From Rikenellaceae bacterium (GTDB lineage: Bacteria > Bacteroidota > Bacteroidia > Bacteroidales > UBA932): DNA of 7,315 bases. A model generated the notes under the pieces. It worked only from the letters and a program-made list of their open reading frames with translations. It was not told where the DNA came from and did no database searches. Numbering within the stretch: the stretch's first letter is position 1; each line of letters begins with the position of its first letter. The translations under genes were made by a program, and so were the position numbers. The DNA lies in assembly GCA_900769145.1 (NCBI GenBank), contig CAAGFN010000095.1, positions 1 through 7,315 of the forward strand. Direction: 5' to 3'. This document shows, one piece after another, positions 1 through 5,966 of the stretch.

Positions 1-83
1 ACAACACAGTTACTGCAAGGTTGAACAGTCAGGTAGTTGTGAATTGCTTTCATTATCATTATCTTTGACACGTTGAACACAAC
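1..83 (+). CRISPR. End of type II-C CRISPR array (partial)
   Basis: Positions 36-83 form a 48-base repeat beginning GTTGTGAATTGC and ending GAACACAAC; its ends are 6-base inverted copies (GTTGTG / CACAAC). Positions 1-5 (ACAAC) match the last five bases of this repeat, leaving a spacer of exactly 30 bases at 6-35, the usual II-C spacer length. The repeat is confirmed independently by the tracrRNA upstream of cas9, whose anti-repeat is the perfect complement of 37-53. The start and composition resemble the long repeats of Bacteroidota II-C systems. No second full repeat follows: 84-137 is not repeat-like, so this is one end of the array and the rest lies to the left of the window. Repeat polarity and the internal promoter indicate plus-strand transcription. 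Whether this end is leader or trailer cannot be decided here. Only one full repeat is visible, so its exact boundaries rest on the 5-base match and the inverted ends. Confidence 0.88.
37..67 (+). promoter_or_regulatory. Promoter inside the CRISPR repeat
   Basis: Within the repeat, TTG (37-39) is followed after exactly 20 bases by TATCTTTG (60-67). This fits the Bacteroidota sigma-ABfr pattern of a -33 TTG/TTTG element and a -7 TAnnTTTG element. Transcription would start at about 71-75, near the repeat's right end, and run into the next spacer. Repeat-internal promoters are known from other II-C systems such as Neisseria and Campylobacter, where each repeat starts its own crRNA. That this one is active is inferred from motif and spacing only. 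Confidence 0.65.
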
Positions 84-133
84 TGAATATGGCTAACAGA
101 TTGAGTCACAATATGTTCACGCAGATCAAAGAA

Positions 134-172
134 AAAGAAAAAATCCAGTCCCCGGGGCTGGATTTTTTGCTT
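134..172. terminator. Bidirectional terminator between array and cas operon
   Basis: An 11-base perfect inverted repeat (138-148 AAAAAATCCAG with 158-168 CTGGATTTTTT) encloses CCCC/GGGG, which can extend the stem past one unpaired T. The T-run at 163-168 makes an intrinsic terminator on the plus strand. The A-rich 132-143 gives a U-run on the minus strand. It lies between the rightward CRISPR transcript and the leftward cas9-cas1-cas2 transcript, where a two-way terminator is expected. The gap before it (84-137) and the short stretch after it (173-209) show no gene. Confidence 0.85.
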
Positions 173-209
173 TATAAGCAAGATTTTTTATTCTGATAGA
201 CATTTCTAA

Positions 210-542
210 TCAGAACAGTTCAAGCTGAATATACTCGATTGGCGGCTCTGTCGACTTCTTTTCCGTAAAAAGTTCCATTGACGAGAACTGCTTGTCCGTG
301 ATTGTCAGAATCCCCACCTGACCAAGAGGAGGAAGAATTGACTTCACCCTTTTCACGTGAACCTTGGCACTTTCCGCGCTGGCGCAATGCCGCATATAAA
401 TTGAAAACTGGAACATCACGAATCCGTCCGACAACAATTTCTTCCTGAAATCAGCAGAGGCCTTCCTCTCTTTCTTTGTATCTGTCGGAAGGTCAAAGAA
501 AACGAGTACCCACATAACCCTGTATTCGCTGAATCTGTCCAC
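210..542 (-). CDS. cas2: CRISPR-associated endonuclease Cas2 (type II-C)
   Basis: This is the Cas2 subunit of the Cas1-Cas2 integrase, which captures foreign DNA fragments and inserts them as new spacers. Cas2 forms the central dimer that holds two Cas1 dimers. The 110-residue product has the ferredoxin-like fold signature: a first strand MWVLVFFDLPT with the conserved acidic residue D17, then FRKKLLSDGF, FQFSIYMRHC and the late strand VGILTITDKQF. The start is GTG at 540-542, overlapping by one base the TAG stop of cas1 (TAGTG on the minus strand). An ATG at residue 10 would cut off DRFSEYRV, a segment I recognise as conserved in II-C Cas2, so the GTG is preferred. No good Shine-Dalgarno precedes it, so translation is probably coupled to cas1. 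The protein ends in QLELF, which resembles the sliding-clamp binding pentapeptide. The gene closes the operon and is followed by a terminator about 40 bases on. Identity is secure from motifs, length and position. Confidence 0.97.
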   Translation of the reverse strand: MDRFSEYRVMWVLVFFDLPTDTKKERKASADFRKKLLSDGFVMFQFSIYMRHCASAESAKVHVKRVKSILPPLGQVGILTITDKQFSSMELFTEKKSTEPPIEYIQLELF

Positions 543-1459
543 TACATATCCGGATATGATATTTTCCTGATTTCACCACAGAAGCATTTCACCAGTGACG
601 ACGTCGTCTGGAAAACCGCATTCATAAGCGGACTCCGGCTGCCATTGATGACCACCTCAACGACCGGAATTCCCAGAAGTTTCACCTTCGCATCCCTGCT
701 CAAGCCGTCTCCGGATATAACATCCACATTCATATCACAAACCAACTTGTCCACATACGGACGGTATGGTTCCATTATATCATCCGCAAGGCAATAGGCA
801 TTGTACCGGTTGTGATGATGGATTCCCAATGTCGGGAGCAGGCCACAACTCACAAGAGACCTCGCCACAACCGCTCTTAAAATCGCATAGCCGTAATTCA
901 GCAGGGCATTCAACCCGTCACCATCCTGATCCCGGACAAAGCCATCCTCCTCAGGAAAGACATTCTTCCAATAATACGCAGCCGCACGTGCTTCAACATT
1001 ATCCGGGTCACCGCTCCTGACGGAATCCGCCCAAACCAGCATATTGTTCGCACATTCACCTGTAACATATTCAAGCACAGCCGCCTGATTGCGCACCTTG
1101 GCCTGCACCGTCTGTTGCCAAAGTTGTTTCTTCAATGGCAGGGACGCATCAATCTGCGCACGGAAACGCTCATTCTGAACCGTATGCCCGGCAAGTGGCA
1201 GCATCAGGCCGACCGGCAGATGCTTGGAATCACAGGTTATTACAGCGCAATTATTGTCAAGCAACGCCTCAAGCAAAGCATGGGTCAATGTAATCTGCTT
1301 ATTGTCAAGCACTATCACACCGACATCCTCAATCGGCACGGTGCGGACTTTGGCTTCATCAGTAACTTCTCCGGACTCCCCTGGCATCTTGACCACTATC
1401 TGGCCGAGACGCATTGAAAGATAAGCCGGATTACCGAAATACAAGGTGCGCTTTATCAT
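542..1459 (-). CDS. cas1: CRISPR-associated integrase Cas1 (type II-C)
   Basis: This is the catalytic subunit of the spacer-acquisition complex: a metal-dependent integrase that joins protospacer ends to the array by two transesterifications. The 305-residue product has the normal Cas1 length. A beta-rich N-terminal domain (about 1-90) is followed by the helical catalytic domain. Metal ligands are visible: E156 in NVEARAA, the histidine of GIHHHN (probably H215) and the acidic cluster LADDIMEPYRP (D227/E230). The ATG at 1457-1459 follows the cas9 stop by two bases and is preceded by a GGAGAG Shine-Dalgarno inside the end of cas9. The stop overlaps the cas2 start. The II type is supported by neighbouring cas9, and subtype C by the absence of csn2 and cas4. 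No missing catalytic residue or frameshift is seen. In type II systems Cas9 also helps choose protospacers next to a PAM; that part is family knowledge. Confidence 0.98.
   Translation of the reverse strand: MIKRTLYFGNPAYLSMRLGQIVVKMPGESGEVTDEAKVRTVPIEDVGVIVLDNKQITLTHALLEALLDNNCAVITCDSKHLPVGLMLPLAGHTVQNERFRAQIDASLPLKKQLWQQTVQAKVRNQAAVLEYVTGECANNMLVWADSVRSGDPDNVEARAAAYYWKNVFPEEDGFVRDQDGDGLNALLNYGYAILRAVVARSLVSCGLLPTLGIHHHNRYNAYCLADDIMEPYRPYVDKLVCDMNVDVISGDGLSRDAKVKLLGIPVVEVVINGSRSPLMNAVFQTTSSLVKCFCGEIRKISYPDM
545..558. repeat. 14-base perfect palindrome at cas1/cas2 junction
   Basis: CATATCCGGATATG is its own reverse complement and lies in the last codons of cas1, two bases before the TAGTG stop/start overlap. 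It could form a small hairpin or be a protein site. A 14-base palindrome is expected about once in two windows of this size, so it may be chance. Confidence 0.35.
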
Positions 1460-1461
1460 AA

Positions 1462-4400
1462 TTACTCTCCTACGTGTACTATGTTGCCCAGGTGGTCGAT
1501 GCGGACTTTGACTATTCCCTTTATACCATTCAACCCCAATTGCGGCTTATACGTTATCCCAATCAAGGCTTTATTTTCCGCTACCGTTGTCTCCAAGTGA
1601 TGCCTAAAGCAATAGTTCTTGGTAGCCAACTTCTGCACCCTGAACAAATGCCGACTAATCAAAGGATAATTGGCCACATCCGTCAAATCATAATCCGCCG
1701 GGTCAAAACCAGTCTTGGGATCCGGGAACACGAAGAACTCATTCTGCTTCATACTGAACAAGAAAGTCCAGCCCTCGTCCCGCTTGTAATTTCTGTCAAT
1801 GACAGGCACTCCGAGATTGACCCTCGTAACGGCCTCAAGGAAAGAAACCACCTGTTCCTGAAGATTGCCGTCAGCATCCCGGTAGATGGCAACGTGATGA
1901 TTGTTTCCGGTGCTGATGTAGTCAGTCGGGATATATTCCCCTGAATCATTGAGCATCAACGCCCCGGTATTGTCACGCTTGCAATGCAGCGGAGTAACAT
2001 TGTTCTTGCCAGTCACAGTGACCCGCTTGATGGCAATTCCCTTCTCCTGATTGAGCCAGATTGGATTCTCGTCCAGATTGACAAAAGCCTTCTTGGGATC
2101 CATGCCATATTCATAAAGCCTGGCGAGGAGTATCTCGCGAATATGCTTGTCAATGACCTTGTCAACCTTCAAGTCAGGTCCGACAGCCTCCCGCTTCGTA
2201 AACTGCTCCTGATATGTCACCGTAGTGACCTTGAGCGGAACTTCCTCAGAGTGAATCTGGTCATTATATACAGGGTTCTTGTCCAATGCGTTCTTTCCGG
2301 AGAAAGCTTTCTTCGGATCCCCTCCGAAGGCATCCAGCCTTGCCCTCAACGCATTGCGATACCGTCCAGAGACCACAGTGGCAATCTTTTCATAGCCGAA
2401 GCCCGCACCAACCTTCTCATCCTTATAGACCGGCAGTACAATGCGGCCATACACAGTCTCATTATGCAACTGCCCGCGCGGAGTCAATTGAACCTTGCGG
2501 TTAGTACCGCCACGCTTCTTTGTAACATTGGTATTTCTCGTCACGACCTTCCCCTTTGCCTTCATTGACACAAGAATCTCCTCCAGCTTAGCCTTGGCGA
2601 CACGCCTGAACTCATCCAGAGGCATTGGCGGAATAAACCTCAGACGGCCCTTGTTATCCCGGTACATCTGATTGAGTTCCACTGACATAACTACAGCTGT
2701 ACACTGATTCCTCGGGATATCGCTGATGCCGTAATCCTCCAGAGCAGTGTTAGTATTCTGGAAGGTGCTCTTCGGAATCCTGGCATTGAGATTATTGAGA
2801 TACTGGATATAGCTCCGCCTCGTAAAGGCAATGGTCAGGGCATCCATCGCATGATGCCTGTGGTCATTGCGCTTCGACCAGTCCCTGATCTTCGGAATCT
2901 GCCGTCCGTCTGAGTCCTGGACATAGTAGGTCATTCCAAGTTTGTCGTACTTCTCCCAGTTCAATTCCCTCATAACATCCACGAGCTGCCAGTCCTCACG
3001 CAATCTGTCAGTAATCGAGCCGGTGGTGGAAACCACAAATGGAACAATTTCCTCAAGCATTTCCTTGGCCTTGCGGGAGATATACTGAGTATCCCTCAAA
3101 TCCCTCTCAATGAAGCCTTGCGGTATATCCGCCTCGGTCATAAGAAGCTTTTTCTTCTTTGTCCCGCTGATTGCGCCATTCTTGCAAAGCAATTCTATAC
3201 GAGCCTGATATTCAGCAAGATATTCCTCTCCATATTTTTCAGAGACATAATCATAGGCAGTCTTGTTGGACTTTTCAATATTGGCCTGTCTTGCCTCCAG
3301 AGTCTTGTTGGAAAAAGAATCATCGAAGAGTTTGGCTTGAGGAATAATATGTTCAATGTCAAACTCCTTGGAAAACAATTTTTCCCTCGGTATATAGGTA
3401 TTGGAGTACAGTGTACGGAATCCATTGTCCTTCAGCTCCATATAGAGCCTGTACCTGATCAGGTCGCTCCTGCTCGGATTTTCAATACCGAATTCTTCCT
3501 TCAGAGTCTTGCTGTACCCCTCATATTCAGCGGTGGACTTGGCGATTGCCTCTGTCATCTCCTTCCTTTCTTCAGCACTCTTTTTCAATTCCCTCGCCAA
3601 TTCGATCCTAATCTCATCTGGCTTGCCATAAGTGGCAATGACTTCATTGACAACATTCGCCATCTGATTCAGAATCTTTTCCACCATCGGATTCCTGAGA
3701 CTGTTCTTCGGAAGCAGTTCAATGTGATCAGCATATTCTCGTGCATCCAATTCCTCCCGGGTAAGGGATTTAGCCGAATGGCGATATCCGGCATAGGCAC
3801 AGGCTACACTATACTCATTGCCATCCTTCATAAATGGCAAAATCTTCCTCATTGCCTTGGAACTGAGATTTCCATAATCAGGGGCAAATATCAATCCGGA
3901 AAGAATTCTGGCATAGTCCTCCTCCATTCCGGTAAGTTCCGAGACAGCCTTTATCAGACTGTCATTGCCTGATACAGATTTGTCTCCCTCGTAGGAATAA
4001 AGCAGATGCCAAAGCCGGAACAATGGTTGTCGCTCATAGTCAGGGTCCTGGAGAGTGGAATCAAATGTGAGGTAATCCGTCTTCCAGCCAAGTGCGCTGA
4101 ATATACTGGACACAATCTCCTTCGATTCGGTTGCCGGCATCTTCGAGAAGTCATATTCCTGATGACCGGTAGCAACAAGAATTCTGGAATATGCGCTATA
4201 CAATGCCGCTTGGGTGTCATTTCCCTCAACGCTCTTGAAATTCAGGCGCAGGTCTTTCGGATTCTTGAAGAGAAGTTTAAGGACATCTTTGTCAGTCATT
4301 CTGCCTCGGATGGAAAGTTCATCGGCAAGCCTTTCCTTCTGCTCCTGTTCAAGTTCCTTTCCATTGACTTTCAAATTATTGATAACCTGCCACATCTTGA

Positions 4401-5673
4401 ATTCCTGAAACAAAGGCGAAGATTTAGGGCAGACCTTCAGGCCGATTTTCCTTGTCTTCTCACGGCCATCCACCATTGTCTTGATGACACGGTTTTCAAA
4501 CTCGCAAAGTCCGACAAGACCTTTCTGGCTGCGCAGTGGACGCTGATAGAAGATTACAATGTCACGGAGAATCTTTTTCAATTCAGAAGTAAGTTCAGGG
4601 TGATATGAGCTCTGAACACTCCATATTCTCTCAAATTCATCCAAATAATCCTGGCGGAAGAATGTCTGGTTCTTCAATGAGAAATGCCTGTTGGCATCAA
4701 TCTGCCTCATTTGCCATTGACCTACAGTCAAATTATTGAAATGCAATATCTTGCTTCTGTCGCTGATACCACCGAGATAGCCGGAGGAATTCTTGATTTG
4801 CCCATTGATTTCCTGCAGGACTATTGCAAGTTCCTCCAATGATATCCGGGACGCAACCGCTTCTTTCCTCAATCTGTAATTATCCTTGACAAGATCCCTG
4901 CCTTTCAGGCTTCGCTTGACACCAACAATATTGAAAGGTTTCTGGCAGATAGCCCAAGTCTGGGACTTGTTCTTCCCCTGTAGGCTGTTGCGCAGTTCTT
5001 CGGAAAGGAGTTCCGGATAGTATTCTCTCTGCTTCTTCCAAACCCTGTCGAATTCATCTTCGAGATTGCTTCGATAAAAATCTGGGATAATGAACTTGCC
5101 GGAACAAAGGACATCATATACATACTGACCCGGAGTAAGTCCATCCTCGTAAAGTTTCCTGGCAATTGCCATCCCGTCAATCAGGCTGCCTTCCTCGGTA
5201 CCTTTTGCTTTACGGCTACTCTTGTAGCCCCTCTTCTTATTGATATTCACAAGCACCTTAGCCAGATCCTCAAGGCTGATTTCCTCTGTCGCCGCCTTCG
5301 CCCTCAATGACAAAGTGCTGTAAGTGCTGCCCGGACCGGACTCATTGATCAATGTCGCATCATTGATGATATGATACTCTTTCAATGTGTCAATCAAAAC
5401 CTTACGCCTGAGTTTATAACGCTGGAGATTCCTCCTCATACTGCGCGACTTGGTCCTTGCAGCATTTGGCGACACTGTCTTTCCGGCTGTAAAATAGTCG
5501 GCCGGACTACCTTTGATTTCCTGTCCCTCGCCATTGGTGAACGTGTCATACTGGATAATCCTGACACCAAGCTTGACAACGGATGACTTTTCTCCGACTT
5601 CTGCCTCATCGACAAGGGCCCAGCCTATAGAGGATGTTCCCAAATCCAGGCCAAGTATTCTTCTATGTGTCAT
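1462..5673 (-). CDS. cas9: RNA-guided DNA endonuclease Cas9 (type II-C, large form)
   Basis: This is the effector nuclease: with a crRNA:tracrRNA pair it opens matching DNA beside a PAM and cuts both strands. The 1403-residue product fits the large Bacteroidota II-C class. RuvC-I is LGLDLGTSSIGWAL with D10. An arginine-rich bridge helix follows at about 72-93, then the recognition lobe to about 680. RuvC-II is IRIELARELK with E691. The HNH domain has FDIEHIIPQ with catalytic H775, plus N789 and N798. RuvC-III is NDHRHHAMDAL with H941 and D944. Residues from about 1000 to 1403 form the PAM-interacting region. Every nuclease residue is present, so the enzyme looks active. Two internal duplications are visible: one in the recognition lobe (about 132-246 and 277-380) and one in the C-terminal part (about 1104-1152 and 1177-1221, each with ARL..G.DPKKAF). 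The ATG at 5671-5673 gives the canonical N-terminus; no Shine-Dalgarno precedes it, as is common in Bacteroidota. The gene heads the cas9-cas1-cas2 operon. The PAM cannot be read from sequence. Confidence 0.99.
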   Translation of the reverse strand: MTHRRILGLDLGTSSIGWALVDEAEVGEKSSVVKLGVRIIQYDTFTNGEGQEIKGSPADYFTAGKTVSPNAARTKSRSMRRNLQRYKLRRKVLIDTLKEYHIINDATLINESGPGSTYSTLSLRAKAATEEISLEDLAKVLVNINKKRGYKSSRKAKGTEEGSLIDGMAIARKLYEDGLTPGQYVYDVLCSGKFIIPDFYRSNLEDEFDRVWKKQREYYPELLSEELRNSLQGKNKSQTWAICQKPFNIVGVKRSLKGRDLVKDNYRLRKEAVASRISLEELAIVLQEINGQIKNSSGYLGGISDRSKILHFNNLTVGQWQMRQIDANRHFSLKNQTFFRQDYLDEFERIWSVQSSYHPELTSELKKILRDIVIFYQRPLRSQKGLVGLCEFENRVIKTMVDGREKTRKIGLKVCPKSSPLFQEFKMWQVINNLKVNGKELEQEQKERLADELSIRGRMTDKDVLKLLFKNPKDLRLNFKSVEGNDTQAALYSAYSRILVATGHQEYDFSKMPATESKEIVSSIFSALGWKTDYLTFDSTLQDPDYERQPLFRLWHLLYSYEGDKSVSGNDSLIKAVSELTGMEEDYARILSGLIFAPDYGNLSSKAMRKILPFMKDGNEYSVACAYAGYRHSAKSLTREELDAREYADHIELLPKNSLRNPMVEKILNQMANVVNEVIATYGKPDEIRIELARELKKSAEERKEMTEAIAKSTAEYEGYSKTLKEEFGIENPSRSDLIRYRLYMELKDNGFRTLYSNTYIPREKLFSKEFDIEHIIPQAKLFDDSFSNKTLEARQANIEKSNKTAYDYVSEKYGEEYLAEYQARIELLCKNGAISGTKKKKLLMTEADIPQGFIERDLRDTQYISRKAKEMLEEIVPFVVSTTGSITDRLREDWQLVDVMRELNWEKYDKLGMTYYVQDSDGRQIPKIRDWSKRNDHRHHAMDALTIAFTRRSYIQYLNNLNARIPKSTFQNTNTALEDYGISDIPRNQCTAVVMSVELNQMYRDNKGRLRFIPPMPLDEFRRVAKAKLEEILVSMKAKGKVVTRNTNVTKKRGGTNRKVQLTPRGQLHNETVYGRIVLPVYKDEKVGAGFGYEKIATVVSGRYRNALRARLDAFGGDPKKAFSGKNALDKNPVYNDQIHSEEVPLKVTTVTYQEQFTKREAVGPDLKVDKVIDKHIREILLARLYEYGMDPKKAFVNLDENPIWLNQEKGIAIKRVTVTGKNNVTPLHCKRDNTGALMLNDSGEYIPTDYISTGNNHHVAIYRDADGNLQEQVVSFLEAVTRVNLGVPVIDRNYKRDEGWTFLFSMKQNEFFVFPDPKTGFDPADYDLTDVANYPLISRHLFRVQKLATKNYCFRHHLETTVAENKALIGITYKPQLGLNGIKGIVKVRIDHLGNIVHVGE
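1465..1471 (-). promoter_or_regulatory. Ribosome binding site of cas1
   Basis: On the minus strand AGGAGAG lies 5 bases before the cas1 ATG, inside the last codons of cas9. It is a good Shine-Dalgarno match, unlike the A+T-rich leader of cas9, and it supports the chosen cas1 start and independent initiation of cas1 within the operon. Confidence 0.6.
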
Positions 5674-5704
5674 ATCAATGATTATTTACGATGGTTTATG
5701 TGCG

Positions 5705-5735
5705 TAAATTTAGAATTAATTGTTGGATATGTCAA
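5705..5735 (-). promoter_or_regulatory. Predicted promoter of the cas9-cas1-cas2 operon
   Basis: On the minus strand TTG (5733-5735) is followed after 20 bases by TAAATTTA (5705-5712), one mismatch from the Bacteroidota -7 consensus TAnnTTTG. Transcription would start near 5698-5701, leaving a leader of about 25-28 bases before the cas9 ATG. The spacing equals that of the repeat and tracrRNA promoters. It is interleaved with the tracrRNA promoter on the other strand. The imperfect -7 element suggests weaker expression; this is inference. Confidence 0.5.
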
Positions 5736-5753
5736 TAGTATATTATATTTTTG
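5723..5753 (+). promoter_or_regulatory. Predicted promoter of the tracrRNA
   Basis: TTG (5723-5725), then 20 bases, then TATTTTTG (5746-5753) is an exact match to the -7 pattern TAnnTTTG. It places the start at about 5757-5761, just where the anti-repeat begins. A second TTG at 5720-5722 could extend the upstream element. Confidence 0.7.
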
Positions 5754-5761
5754 CGAAAGAT

Positions 5762-5778
5762 ATGAAAGCAATTCACAA
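5762..5778 (+). other. Anti-repeat of the tracrRNA
   Basis: ATGAAAGCAATTCACAA is the exact reverse complement of repeat positions 37-53. A 17-base match to the array more than 5.6 kb away is far beyond chance. It fixes both the repeat identity and the transcribed strand of the array: the crRNA must carry the plus-strand repeat. Confidence 0.95.
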
Positions 5779-5806
5779 TAAGGATTATTCCGTTGTGAAA
5801 ACACTC

Positions 5807-5837
5807 AAGGCGGGACCTTCGGGCCTCGTCTTTTTTT
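5807..5837 (+). terminator. Rho-independent terminator of the tracrRNA
   Basis: The stem AAGGCGGGACC / GGCCTCGTCTT (5807-5817 with 5822-5832) has 11 positions with one A-C mismatch and two G-U pairs. It is closed by a C-TTCG-G tetraloop and runs into TTTTTTT at 5831-5837. In II-C systems this hairpin also serves as the 3' Cas9-binding element of the tracrRNA. Confidence 0.9.
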
Positions 5838-5929
5838 GTGTGTGGACAGGGCAGGGAGAGGAAGCAATGTCAGCAAATTTCTCCTGTTTGATAGAAAACT
5901 TGGAATGTCCCCGAAATGGTATTTTAACC

Positions 5930-5966
5930 ACAAAAAAATAACGGGCAATGATTGCTCATTGTCCGT
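5930..5966 (-). terminator. Minus-strand terminator-like hairpin without an obvious gene
   Basis: ACGGGCAATGA (5941-5951) pairs with TCATTGTCCGT (5956-5966) over 11 positions with one G-U pair and a TTGC loop. On the minus strand the stem is followed by TTATTTTTTT (5940-5931), an intrinsic terminator for leftward transcripts. On the plus strand no T-run follows. No leftward gene is seen to its right, so it may end an antisense RNA, be left from an earlier gene arrangement, or shield the tracrRNA/cas9 region. The rest of 5839-5984 shows no convincing gene. Confidence 0.5.

Larger units (their letters stand above)
5758..5838 (+). ncRNA. tracrRNA of the type II-C system
   Basis: This RNA pairs with the repeat part of the crRNA and ties it to Cas9. 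Its anti-repeat (5762-5778) is the perfect complement of repeat bases 37-53, with three more pairs (5759-5761 with 55-57) after a one-base bulge in the repeat. Next comes AAGG-ATTATT-CC, corresponding to the nexus hairpin after the anti-repeat; the TAAGG after the anti-repeat is like that of other tracrRNAs. A short GTG-AAAA-CAC element (5795-5804) follows, then the terminator hairpin. The ends, about 81 bases apart, are set by the promoter on one side and the T-run on the other, each accurate to a few bases. It is transcribed divergently from cas9. One oddity is that GTTGTGAA at 5792-5799 repeats the first eight bases of the CRISPR repeat and can fold back on the tracrRNA's own anti-repeat. 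Confidence 0.93.

Noticed and set aside
20..27. GTTGAACA in the spacer, also in the repeat at 72-79
   Set aside because: The eight-base match is out of register with the 78-base repeat-spacer period, so it is most likely chance and not a broken repeat.
114..137. Degenerate second repeat after position 113
   Set aside because: The 30-base step from 83 predicts a repeat at 114, but only a few scattered bases match GTTGTGAATTGC and there is no TAnnTTTG.
3118..3972. 284-codon open frame on the plus strand inside cas9
   Set aside because: It lies fully antisense to the intact HNH/RuvC coding region of cas9, shows no recognisable domain, and has no promoter I can see. Other plus-strand frames at 1474-1944, 1984-2568 and 4006-4608 are rejected for the same reason.
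1462..5673. Catalytically dead or broken Cas9
   Set aside because: D10, E691, H775, N798, H941 and D944 are all present in one uninterrupted frame.
5900..5927. Promoter for the ATPase gene (TTG, 17 bases, TATTTTAA)
   Set aside because: The -7 element has two mismatches in the TTTG part and the spacing is three bases shorter than in the three better promoters of this locus.
5720..5941. 73-codon plus-strand frame across the tracrRNA
   Set aside because: It runs through the tracrRNA promoter, RNA and terminator, so it is a chance frame. Its last 24 codons (ATG at 5868) follow a purine-rich stretch but give no recognisable protein.
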